Origin: Chara braunii
Lineage: Eukaryota > Streptophyta > Charophyceae > Charales > Characeae
Length of the DNA stretch: 54,967 nucleotides
NCBI GenBank assembly: GCA_003427395.1
Contig: BFEA01000119.1
Span: 1,467,427 to 1,522,393, forward strand
Direction: 5' to 3'
How positions within the stretch are numbered: position 1 is the stretch's first letter; the number at the start of each line of letters is the position of its first letter. A model generated the notes under the pieces. The model ran no database searches, was not told where the DNA came from, and saw only the letters and a program-made list of their open reading frames with translations. Position numbers and translations under genes: made by a program. Below, in pieces: positions 1 to 12,000 of the stretch.

Positions 1-4
1 CTTT

Positions 5-5
5 G

Positions 6-66
<61 letters not shown>
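5..66. repeat. Compound (CT)n(CA)n microsatellite
   Basis: A CT run passes directly into a CA run. Read on the other strand this is (TG)n(AG)n, the same compound arrangement seen at several other places in the window. Confidence 0.95.
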
Positions 67-67
<1 letters not shown>

Positions 68-303
68 TCTCCTGTCTATTGATGGGGAGCGCCACCTATT
101 GGAAACTGGGTCCAGCGTCCCATGAACATCGCCAATGAAGCACCAACCGGGACCGCACACGCACTCTCTTCGAGTTATATATAGCGAACNTGACAAAACA
201 TACATATAGCATAATCACTACCTTACCCTTCCCGAACCACATAAACAAACGAACTACGGGCTGCGCACCCGTGCCCTCACGGTAAGTCAATCAGTAAGGT
301 CTT

Positions 304-382
304 CAGCCAACACGGGTGTGAGTGCGCGTGTGAGTGGGTTGCGTGTGGTGTGTGGGAGAGCGTTGGCTTTGGACACTACCAT
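304..382. repeat. Dispersed GT-rich repeat, copy 1
   Basis: A GT-rich stretch beginning with AGCCAACA and ending near TTGGACACTACC resembles 35,098-35,218, including the shared GTGTGTGGGAGAG core and the TTGG..TT.GACACT end. The second copy has an extra internal duplication. The family is unidentified. Confidence 0.5.
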
Positions 383-470
383 CCAGAAGGCTGGCCATCC
401 CCCATTTCATAAGACCTTTGCCAAGCTTACTGTCTAGAACATAAAGCATGCTACCCGAATGGCTGCGTCC

Positions 471-886
471 TTTTTTTTTTTTTTTTTCGGTCATTTTAGT
501 AGTACCGGGAACCCCTTAGCAGCCACATCCGCGCTCAAGCCTCCAACGAGGTGCTCAAGCCTCCAACGAGGGAACATGCGGGAGCTGCACCCACCAGCAG
601 GTGCGATACCTGCTCCAGCAGGTGGGCAATACCGGCCAGGGGTCAGCCGGTAGCATCAGGACCCAGCTTCTTCGATGCGCCAGTCACTGTGCCTCCCCTC
701 CGGTCCGCTCCCCCTATGAACATCAGCAGTCTCTGCTCAATGCTTCTCGGGGGGACCGATGGCATATCTCTAGGTGGCGGGCACCAGGCTTGCCCAGGAA
801 GGTGCATGAGGCCAATGGGGATTGAACCCAAGAGCTCCTGATTGCCACTTGCGTGCCTTACCAACTGAGCTACTGTAGGCCCCTGG
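471..886 (-). mobile_element. tRNA-derived SINE with poly(A) tail
   Basis: Read on the - strand, the element opens with a tRNA-like head near 884. The head has a perfect A box (TAGCTCAGTTGG) and a B box (GGTTCAATCC) at normal tRNA spacing. About 300 bp of body unrelated to tRNA follow, then a run of about 18 A at 471-488. A pol III head, a body and an A-tail are the hallmarks of a SINE, which would move using LINE enzymes supplied in trans. The body contains a 20-bp tandem duplication at about 532-571. I saw no clear target-site duplication, so the exact ends are uncertain. It lies upstream of SEC31 in the opposite orientation. Confidence 0.75.
819..872 (-). promoter_or_regulatory. Internal RNA polymerase III promoter (A and B boxes) of the SINE
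   Basis: The A box is at 861-872 and the B box at 819-828 on the - strand. They match the consensus TRGCNNARYNGG and GGTTCRANNCC and are spaced as in a tRNA gene. Cloverleaf pairing is poor, so this is a SINE head and not a functional tRNA gene. Confidence 0.7.
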
Positions 887-1522
887 ATTGGCGACGAGTT
901 TCTTTTCAGCAAGGCTGGGTGTTTCTTGTGGCGGGAACGCGGGATGCTGTACTATACGGAAAATGGGCGAGGAGTGACCGCGAGGGTGGGGGGCGACAGG
1001 GGAGAGCCGGAAACTGGCGGGATTTCGAGCCCGTGCCGGGAAGGGTGGGAGGGTAGGCTTTCGGGAAGGAGTGGTTCACCGCAGGGAAAGAGGAAGGGAA
1101 AAAGGGGGAAGAGGAAGGAGAAGATTGACCAGCTAGCGGCTTTTTCGACGCGCGAGCTGAAGCCATTGCGACTTCTTTATCAGCCTGGCTTGCAGCCATC
1201 GCTCTCTCTCGATCAGCGCATAGTCCTCGTACGCGCGCTTTTATGCGGTGCAGTGCATTTCCTACACGATTCCTGACCGTTTTATTCAGACGTCGTCATT
1301 ACTTGATGAGACGAATATTTTTCCTTTCGGTGTTTCCTCCAACACGCCTAACGCGAAGGTTAGCTTTGGAAGGGGAGACGTGTGTCAGCGAGGGATTTGA
1401 TAGCGTCTTGGAAAAATTGGAGAGCTCCGGGTGGTGTTCTCATCCTTTCCGCCTCTGTGGGAGGCAAAGTGTGGTGGCGTCGAACCCAACTTCGTGTTGT
1501 GTGAATTGAATGAAGGCATATC

Positions 1523-1603
1523 CAGTTGTGTGAGGTCAACGAAGGGGCATTGAACCGCGGACCCCAGAGTTTCGGCGCTCGTAACCAGCTGAGAAATCGA
1601 CAT
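1523..1603 (-). other. tRNA-like sequence, degenerate
   Basis: On the - strand an A-box-like TTCTCAGCTGGT is followed at tRNA-like distance by a B-box-like GGTTCAATGCC. The T stem does not pair well and no A-tail follows. It could be a decayed tRNA or the head of another SINE. It lies just upstream of the SEC31 start codon, probably in its promoter or 5' leader. Confidence 0.3.
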
Positions 1604-1746
1604 AGTAGCAACGGTTGAGAATAGGGCGTGGCTGGAAAGTTGAGAGGTGCGATATTCGCTGGATCGATTCAGCGTGGGAACGAGGGAGAAAGTGGCGGGA
1701 AAGGGAGAGAAAGTAGGGTGGGGTAGCTGTCACGGAGGAGGGAGCA

Positions 1747-2060
1747 ATGGCGCTGAAGCAGTTAGAAAGATCTGCCACGACGGCGTTCTCGCCGTCGCGG
1801 CCGCTCATCGCGGCGGGAACTATGGCGGGGGCAATTGATTTGGCGGTGAGCACTTCAGCGGCCGTGGAGATTTTCCATGTGGACTTTGGCAGTGACGATA
1901 TCAACCTGCCGCTGAAAGGAGGGGCTCCTACGAGCGAGCCATTCAACAGGCTTTCTTGGGGGGCCACGGCGTCCGATACAGCAGGGTACCCGTTTGGCAT
2001 TCTTGCTGGTGGGCTAGTTGATGGTTGCGTATTGCTGTGGAACCCTGCCAAGATCATGGG
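1747..2060 (+). CDS. SEC31: SEC31 exon 1
   Basis: Codes for residues 1-104 plus two bases of codon 105, beginning [14 protein letters not shown] and ending NPAKIM. The donor is GTGAGT at 2061 (phase 2). It carries the first WD40 blade, with AAGTMAG and the blade-closing LWNP. Confidence 0.93.
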
Positions 2061-2820
2061 GTGAGTCTGTTCTCATTCTCCTTTTTCTCTCATCTTGGTT
2101 GTCGCCCTTCTCTTACAGCACCTTGGCGTAAGTGTTGGAAACCAGGGACGATATTTATAGCCGGAGTGATAGATATGCCCGTAGACTTGCGAGGCGCCGT
2201 GTAACGAATGGTTTCGGGTTCGTGGGCACCTTTGCACGTCTGTGATTTTCGTGACCGATCGATTAATTAGCTAATACGCCAGGAGCGCAAGGAATCACGA
2301 AAATAATGACGTGACATGTGATTGGCGAAACATCTGATCAGGGAGAGATAGGGAGAAACAGAACAGGGCACCTGCTCCGGGGCGGGGATACCATCACGAC
2401 TTTAGAGATGAGGGGGAGAGAAGATGGCCGGTTAGTGGTTAGGAAGAGAGTAAGGAGATTACGTATGCTTTTCTTCGAGAGTTCTGGGAGGGTGAAACGA
2501 GTGTGTAAGGAATCGAGGGCTGGCACTACTCCAAGGAGAGAATCCAAGGAGCGGGAAGAGTGAATGGCAATGGTGCGTGTGGGTGGATACGAAAAGAGTT
2601 CATCTGGGATTGTAAGGCTGGTTTGGAAGTCGGAGAGACAAAGGGAGGGCGTATTGGGCTGCAATGTGTGTGGGCCTGGATTTTCTTTTGTTTTTCTCTA
2701 GAGCGCGCGCGCGCGCACGAGAGAGAGAGAGAGAGAGAGAGAGTAACTCGTGCTTTGTAAGTTGAAATCATCTAGCTAGTGGGCCTCGTTTTTCTCGTTT
2801 TTTCGTTCGTGTGTGTGTGT

Positions 2821-2891
<71 letters not shown>

Positions 2892-3350
2892 ACCAGTGCG
2901 TTGGAAATTGAAGCCTAACAATTGTTGAGATGGAGGTTGCAATCTGTTAGCATATGGTGCATTGAAGGTTGTCCAGGTGGTAGAGAGTTCGGGATTTTTG
3001 ACACGGGAGAGAATCTGGAGATGGAAGGGATGGTAGATCGCGAAGTCGACAGAAAAGGTAACGACGCCGGAACAGGAGTGTTGTGGGTATGGGAAGGAGA
3101 AAACGGTGGTACTTGTTTATCGAGTGATACGCTGGTGATTGCGAGATAGGTTGTTAAGTCGACAGAAAAGGTAACGACGCCGGAACAGGAGTATTGTGGG
3201 TATGGGAAGGAGAAAACGGTGGGACTTGGATTGAGTGATACGCTGGTGATTGCGAGATAGGTTGTCAGACTAAATAGAGAAGATAGACTTATGGAATTGG
3301 AAAATGACACACAGATAGATAGATAGATAGATAGAGATAGATAGATAGAG

Positions 3351-3437
<87 letters not shown>

Positions 3438-3775
3438 ATTAACCAGTGCGTTGGAATTTGAAACCTAGAAAGTGTTGCGATGGAGGTTGCAATCTGTTAG
3501 CAGATGGTGCGTTGAAGGTTGTCCAGGTGGTAGAGCGTTCGGGATTTTTGACTCGGGAGAGGAGTCTGGAGATGGGAGGGATGGTAGGTCGCGAAGTCGA
3601 CAGAAAAGGTAACGACGACGGAACAAGAGTGTTGTGGGTGTGGGAAGGAGAAAATGGTGGGACTCGTCTATTGAGTGATACGCTGGTGATTTCGAGATAG
3701 GTTGTCGGATATCTGAATGGAAGGGATAGACTTATGGAATTGGAAAATGACACACACACTCACACACGCGCACAC

Positions 3776-3844
<69 letters not shown>

Positions 3845-6026
3845 CATCTCAGGTTCATGACTCAGCCTTGATTGCATTACGGTGGAAACGTCTTCAGGGA
3901 AACAGTGGACTTTGGTTGGGCTGTCAGAAAGTGTGACGGGATGCTAGATGTGAGGCATTGCCAGGATTCTATTTTTTGCTTTTCAGATGTGAGGCATTGC
4001 CAGGATTCTATTTTTTGCTTTTTTTGTCCCCGTATCTCTTGTCTTGTAATAAAAAGAGTAGTGGGGAATTCGGTGTCGTTATAGGTGCGTGAGTAAGCAT
4101 CTTCTTAGGTCGCAGTTTAATTGAACAACAGGGGTGATTGCAGGAGAGTTTTTCATGCAACCAATCTGAAAACACGATGAGTAGCTTGGTTTCGAGGGTA
4201 CGAAATTGCGCCGGGACTATTTGTGTACAATGATCATGCGGGTTGTGTTCTTCAAGCAATTGGGAGAAGTCCTGACCGTACGTTTTCCCGCGAATAAAAC
4301 GAACGGCCATTATAGCTGTATTTACTTGGATTATGACCATGTTCTATGAAGGGGAAGGCGGTATGTGTGGGGATTCATTCTGTTTGCCATCAGATATGGT
4401 GTCTTACGAACTAGGGGTGTTGAGGACTGGCTACTGTTTTTAAGTGGACGATGGAGATTACGGTGGCGCCGAGTTATAAGTAGTTTCGACCACAATACCG
4501 TCTTCCGGGCAACACAACGTGCCCTGAACATGAATGAATCCTATTTTGCCGGTCCGATAGTCGTGGTGAGGACACGTTGTGTGCAAGGGAAGACCGAGGA
4601 CGTGGGACACACTGTAATATGTAGCCACGCAATGTTTAACCTTTGCTTGCCCTTCGGAATGAGGAACTCTGTGCGTCAGTCGAGGTGTAACTCGCAGAAC
4701 ATGAGTCTGTGGATGTGTGATGGTGATGTGCGTGGTGGGCACACTGAGGGTTGTGAGTTCTTGTTTTTCTTTAATTTTTACATTCAGGGCGGAAGAGTGA
4801 CTATCTTATCCTTCTCGTTCATAGCTATGAGAGCTGCTATATTTTGACCGTTTAGATTCGCAATGAGCTAAAAAAGGATGTCAATGACGAGACTTCGTTT
4901 GCATATCTGCTTGACTATCGTCTTCACCCGAATAGAACGCCCGGTCATTATTGTCTCTGTACATAGAACGGAAATTGCACGATAATGACCGGACGCTGTA
5001 TGCGGGTGAAGACGGTAGACAGGCAGAATCCCAATCGTCAGATACGTTGGAGTTAGGTTTACACTGAGGAGTTGCAATGAAGAGGCAAAAATGACTAGTC
5101 GTTGGCGTTTCTCGGTCTGAGCAAGGGGGCTTCTGGGCTTGTGATGGCAGTTGCGTCGACTTAAAATTAGGAGAGTACATGATGTGAAGATGGGCTATAT
5201 TTTCAGAGAAAGTGAAATTTTAAGAGGCTGCTTTATTTTCACAGTAGTCCAAAAAAGGCTATGGATGTCGTACTTGGGGGGGGGGGGGGGGGGCGAATTT
5301 GGGGAATGGTGGTGCAAAATTTGCGCAGAAGGTGCGACGGCACGAGGGGCTTACTCACACGAGGTCTCTTTGAACGACTGAGGGCATATTCACACGACTA
5401 CTTTTCTGCTGAGCTCCCGACGTGATTGCTGTTAAGGTTATCCCGGGCCTCGTCGTAATTGCAGCCAGACACATTCAGGAACGTGTTAGAGTATGACCTG
5501 TATCTGGTGGTCACGATTACAGTCAGAGGCATCGTGGAAGTCGTCGTTCGGGCATGCCCTCAACTGAGGAGCTTAGTTTCAGTTGCTGGTGATCGATGAT
5601 GTAGTTTGATGAGGGGTCGATTTTAGTATGTTTCGAGTGCAATGAGGCGCTAGAGCAGAGCAAAGGTGGCTAGCCTGTGCTTGGCCAGTACTGCGAGAAA
5701 AGGTCTACGGTTCACTGCCGCACTGATGTTGTGTGCACCTGGTAGGCCACTTCCAGTAATTTTTGACCATTTGCGATCGTTGTTCAAACCATCAGACGAG
5801 CTGACCAACAAAACATACATGTCCACAGTCGGATAGAAAATCCGACGGCCCTTTCACAAACTGGCAAATGTAGTCTCCAGCACGGGGAGCTTCCTCACGT
5901 GACGGCAAGTGTTGCCATAGCATGCACTTCCTCGTTAGTCTGCGCTGCCCTTTACGCTCCCGCCCCCTTGCCCCAAACGCCCCCGCCCCCTTGCCCCAAA
6001 ACAAAAGAGGGAGGGGGGGGGGGAGA

Positions 6027-6063
<37 letters not shown>

Positions 6064-9000
6064 TGGGTGCCTGCTGTCTTTTGTTTTCTTGCTTTGGAAA
6101 CGTGCGTCTCCCTTGAGAATGACGCCCTTAGGCATCTGCTCGACGGGGGTTTGAACTCTCACCTCATGCTCTTAGGTCGGAACCTCACCTCCTGGGTTAA
6201 TGTGAGGTCGTCGTTTTGTGTTCTGAAATGGTTTTCACAGCGAAGTGGAATCTGAAGGAGATGACTCGTTGATCACGAAGCTCCAAAAGCACACCGCTGC
6301 GGTACGTATTCTTAGATGCGTTTCTCATCGATACGCTGTTTCGGCTCTTTTGGTTTTCCTCTCCCGTGCTCTCCTCTTCAGCAACTCTTCTTCGCATATG
6401 GACGAGCCATGGGTCCATTTCCTACACTTGTATTGAACTCTAATTCATTACCTACTCTCTATCTAGATTGGTGTATGAAGTAATCGTATCCCAGGAAGGT
6501 GTATGGAGAAATCATATGTCATCAGGGCAATATGGTTGTAGGATAACTATGTTTGATGGATTTCGGTTTTGTAGATTGCTATATTTGGTTTTGTTGGTTA
6601 TTGTATTTGATTGATTATTGTATTTGATTGATTAATGGTTGCTGCTTAAAATTTATTCCATTGAAGCAACTATATGTGACATCAAAACGTTCCTCGGGGT
6701 TCTGAAAGTTTCGTATTACAGTATTTGGAAGGATCGTGGAGAAAAGCTGTCCGTTGAAAGCCACAGGGGAATCTGCTCTTTTGACTGAAGTAACGAATGT
6801 TGGTTGTTTTATGCAGAGAGGCTGTATGTTCCGTAATTCGGTGTAATGTTATGTAAGTCGTCACACATGTCGCGTACTACGAACCTTTTCGGTACTTTTC
6901 TTTTTGAAAAGGAACCTTCTCGGTTCTTGGGTTGATGCTGTCTACAAGATTATAAGGTGTTCAGTTTTGCATCTGGCTAAGGAAGGAATGGCATACTCTG
7001 GAAGCTGGTGATCAACAGGCTGAACCACTAACCGTCTCTTCCAAACAAAACGCACCGCTCATCGGGACCGTATTGGGCCGAAAATGTAGCTTGTATCCAT
7101 TCATGATGAGGGTGCGTTCTGTTCACGGGAAGGGGGTAGTAGGTTTTTTTGGGTTGCTCTTTCTCTCCCCCCCCCCCCCCTCTGGTAGGTCGTGGGGGAG
7201 ATACGGTCCGAAAATGTAGTTTGTATCCATTCATGATCAGGGTGCGTTCTGTTCGCGGGAAGGGGGTAGTAGTTTTTTCTGGGTTGCTCTTTCTCTCCCC
7301 CGCCCCCGTCCTTCTCTGGTAGGTCATGGGGGAGGTTACGGATTTAAAGGCCTCAGAAAGACAGGTTAACGGATGTAAAGGCGCAGGAAAACAGGTTTCT
7401 CAGGGCCGAAAATGTAGCTTGTATCGATTCATGATCAGGGTGCGTTCTGTTCGTAGGAAGGGGGTAGTAGGTTTTTTTGGGTTGCTCTTTCTCTCCCCCG
7501 CGTTTTTTTGGGTTGCTCTTTCTCTCCCCCGCCCCTCTCCTTCTCTGGTATGTCGTGGGGGAGGTTACGGATTTAAAGGCGCAGAAAGACAGGTTAACGG
7601 ATTTAAAGGCGCAGAAAGGCAGGTTTCTCAGACCTGTCCGATGTTTGATAGGACTGAGGAGTCGTCCCCACTGTAACGGTTTGGTTAAAACCAGGAGGCT
7701 GGTGAAAACTAGGAGCCTACCGTCTTCACCCGAATAGAATGCTCAGTAATTATCACTGTACCTAGACTGATAGTTGCACCAAGTACAGCTGTAATGACCG
7801 GGCGTTCTATTCGGGTGAGGATGGCAATCTGGCCGTGACCGTATGTGAGAATTGCTGGTTGAAGAGATCTAATCCTGCTTCAGACAAGGAAATGTGATGG
7901 ACTGCTTTTCACCCAACCTTGTGGAATTGAAGAAAAGAAACGAACGTAATGTGTTGTGGGGGTGTTTTCGTTTCAGGGATTTTGTTGTTGCACGAAGTAA
8001 AAGAAAACAATGGGGGTTGGGCAAGCGTGTGTGTGTACAGTGTGTGTGGCTCTTTGCTGCGAAATGGGAGTTGCGGTGTGGAGAGCTCTGAGTTGATATC
8101 GTCGTTTTTGAATCGAATTACTTTGGCCAAGCCTTCCTGCGAATGCTGGTCGTCATCTTGAAAATAAAATTCCCACGCCTCCTCCCCTTTTTACCCCCAA
8201 ATTTCATTTTTTCTGCTCTGAATGACACAGTAACCCGGTGTATATTTTTTACTGCACGTATGTGTGATGCGCGTGTGGTACAGAAGTCAACGCATCCACA
8301 TATGCTCTGCAAAGTTGCAAGGAAAATAAGAAATAGCGAGATGACGATTCCAGATCACACCATCACATTGAAAGCCAAATAGTCACACCGTGTCCAGAGA
8401 GCAGCATTGAACCAATAATACACCAATGGAGGTTCGTAGCACTGAAAACCAATGTTAATGGAGAGCATACTCTCTCCTCTCAACACAAGAGTCCAGTTCC
8501 TTCACACTCACACTTGGCGCTCAGCGCCCAGCCTACTCGTACACAGCTACTATAGACTACGAAATGACAATGCAACTCTTGACATCAGCGGCAGCCTGAA
8601 ATACTTGAACATGTCGCCCATGCAGACCATCACCAATACAAGGTATGTGCCCTCACATCATCATCATCATCCTTCACCTATCCCCTGATTACACCCACGT
8701 CTGTCCTCTGTTTCACCCGAAGACCACCCCTGCGCCTCACTGTAGTCCAAGCCCAGCCTGCTATGAAGGCTGGCTATGGCGCTGCCCTCAGCAGTGCCCT
8801 TCTTCCCTGCACGACCGTACGTGCTGCACCTCGTCTCTCAGCGCCAGCCAGCAGCCGCGAGTCTTTGCTCCAGCAGCGCTGCCGCCAGCATGCGAGTGCT
8901 TGAATGCGGCAGCCAGGGCAGAGCTCTTTCCTTTATGGAAAGAGTTGGCCTGCTTGCGCAGCCTGGCTGCACTGGCCTGGGCCCAGCAGCTTCCGGAAGG

Positions 9001-12000
9001 CCCCAGGAGGCTGCCTGTGTACAGCAGCTACACTGCTGCTGGGCCTCGTTCGGTTGGGCACCCAGCTGTCTCTGTATGAGGCTGCGAATCACGCCCAGGG
9101 CCTGCATTCTTTGGAAAGGCCCGGAGGGCCGTGGAAATGTCTTTGTTGCTCCTCCTGTGTTTCTCTCAGCTAACTGGCGCGTCGCAACTGCCTTGACCCC
9201 AAATGTGAAATTGACAGTTGAGGGCCTCTTGCAAAAAGGCAGGCCCGCCTTCACTTAAGGCGGGCACATCTGCCTTCACTTAGGGTGGGTAATGCTGCAA
9301 GCAGGGCCCCATAAGCCTACCGAGGACCCTGATCCTCGCATTCCCTCCTCCTTTACTTCGTGAGTCCTCTGAGAAGTCTATTATTCTGCAGGCATCTTCC
9401 ACTTGAGTGCTCTTTCATAGCCTGCAATCACTTGAGGTGCTGTTCTCATGAGTTCTTCTCGTGTGAACCACTGGTCTTCTTTAGGATCCAGATGATGTCT
9501 GAAGCTCATACGATATTGCATTCTCGGTTTAGGAGGTCGACCTCTGCCTGATGGTCGAGGAACAGGCATCACTCGATGCTCGATAATCTGGTCAATGTCC
9601 ACCTCGCCATCCATGGTTGGGAGCAGCATTGATCTTTTGGAAGGAAACTGATCAGTGGCAGCAAAAGGTGCCAGCTTGGANTGCTCGCAGAAGCACTCCC
9701 AGGATTTGAAGATAAACCCACCACTGTTGGTGAGGTTACCTTCGTTGTTACCTTTTTGCCACGGCAAGTCCTGGACCTGTCTCTTATACACATCTAGATG
9801 TGTAGCTTCCGGAAGGCCCCAGGAGGCTGCCTGTGTACAGCAGCTACACTGCTGCTGGGCCTCGTTCGGTTGGGCACCCAGCTGTCTCTGTATGAGGCTG
9901 CGAATCACGCCCAGGGCCTGCATTCTTTGGAAAGGCCCGGAGGGCCGTGGAAATGTCTTTGTTGCTCCTCCTGTGTTTCTCTCAGCTAACTGGCGCGTCG
10001 CAACTGCCTTGACCCCAAATGTGAAATTGACAGTTGAGGGCCTCTTGCAAAAAGGCAGGCCCGCCTTCACTTAAGGCGGGCACATCTGCCTTCACTTAGG
10101 GTGGGTAATGCTGCAAGCAGGGCCCCATAAGCCTACCGAGGACCCTGATCCTCGCATTCCCTCCTCCTTTACTTCGTGAGTCCTCTGAGAAGTCTATTAT
10201 TCTGCAGGCATCTTCCACTTGAGTGCTCTTTCATAGCCTGCAATCACTTGAGGTGCTGTTCTCATGAGTTCTTCTCGTGTGAACCACTGGTCTTCTTTAG
10301 GATCCAGATGATGTCTGAAGCTCATACGATATTGCATTCTCGGTTTAGGAGGTCGACCTCTGCCTGATGGTCGAGGAACAGGCATCACTCGATGCTCGAT
10401 AATCTGGTCAATGTCCACCTCGCCATCCATGGTTGGGAGCAGCATTGATCTTTTGGAAGGAAACTGATCAGTGGCAGCAAAAGGTGCCAGCTTGGAGGCA
10501 GGAAACACTGGGTAGGTGCGTAGGTGTGCAGGAATACGGATCACGTATGAAGGCCCATCCGGTTGATCCCCTACAATGTCCAAGATCTCCCAGGGCCCAA
10601 AATACTGCGGCATCAGTTTTCTAGATATCCCCATCTTCTGACCTAGTTCAGATGACTTTACCCAGACTNTATCACCTANCTGAAAGTTNGAGGGCNNTCT
10701 ATGCTTATTCTCGNATGCGATCATAGCATCCTGAGACTTCTTAATATGTTCAACGGCCTGCTGCAGCATCTGTTCATATTGGACAGCAAAGTCTATGCTG
10801 CCAGGTGCTGCAGTGGATTGTCTTTCTGGTAGCAGAAAGTCAAGTGCAGTGCTGGGTTTCCAACCAAGATGTACCTGGTTGGGAGTCAAACCGGTAGTAC
10901 TGTGCACAACATTGTTGTACAAGCTGGCGACGAGCGGTAACTTCTCGTCTCAGTCATCCTGACTTGGCTTAATGTAATGCCGAAGCAGGTGCTGTACTAC
11001 CCGGTTCATCTGTTCTACCTGGCCATTTGACTCAAGGTGATTCCCTGAGGTCATTTGGAGTTTGGTACCCATCTGTTCAGCGGTTGACTGCCACAGTTCA
11101 CTCGTGAATCTCACATCCCTATCACTAATGATGGACGTAAGCAACCCAATATCACGTACCCAATTATCCATAAACAGTTTGATGTCGTAGTCAGTTTTGG
11201 CTGTTTTTGGCATGGCGATCAGTATGGCGTACTTGGTAAAACGGTCCACTATGACAAAGATGTGTCTCTTTCCTGACTTGCGGGTCACAAGGGTATCCAT
11301 GAAATCCATGGACACACTCTGGCCTGGTCCTTCAGGGATCGGCAAGGGTTTGATCAACCCAAGCGGAGCCTGAGTCCTTGGTTTGTCCCTTTGACAAACC
11401 TGGCAGGTTTCAACATAACGTTTTGCATTTTCCAACATAGAAGGTCACCAAAATCTGTGCACTAAGTTCGCTGATGTCTTTCTATAGCCAAAATGACCAG
11501 TTGCATCATGACATTCTCCTAAAAATAAACTATGTAAAGACTCGCTATTAGCAACACATAATCTTTTATTCCCTGCCGTCTTGAGAAACAGCAAGCCATC
11601 TACCATCGTGAATTCGTCCAAAGACCTTTTGTCCTTCGCTTGGAATCTACGAATGAGCTTTGACATAACTGGATCTCCCTGATAGGCTTCCACCAGCGAT
11701 CGAGTGAGGTCGTCAGATATGCCAAACTCGGTAACTAGCGCGCCCAAATAATCTGCCCTTCTTAATAGCACATCAGCCACTTTGTTGTAAGTACCCTTGA
11801 TAGGATCAAGTTGATAGTCATACATGTCTATCACTTGAATCCATCTATTGAGTGCGTCTGACAACACATGCTGTGTCTTAATCCAGCGCAAAGTTTCATG
11901 GTCAGACCTCACATAGAAGAATCTTCCTAGGAGGTAATGTCTCCAATGAACTAGCGCTCTGTACAGGGCGTAGAGCTCTCTCTCATAAGTGGACTCAGCT

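Noticed and set aside
4365-4847. 160-codon open frame in SEC31 intron 1
   Set aside because: No family motif, an overlapping frame on the other strand, and no splice or start context.
6120-6200. Possible tRNA on the - strand (GAGAGTTCAAACCCC)
   Set aside because: The T-arm-like word is not matched by a D arm or anticodon arm.
8776-9258. 160-codon + frame and 138-codon - frame in the element 1 LTR, also at 17579-18061
   Set aside because: Both strands are open in a GC-rich LTR and no motif is recognisable. Preservation follows from the LTRs being copies of each other.
9381-10070. A 229-codon - strand frame joining LTR, adapter and Gag sequence
   Set aside because: It crosses the adapter and the false duplication, so the protein does not exist.
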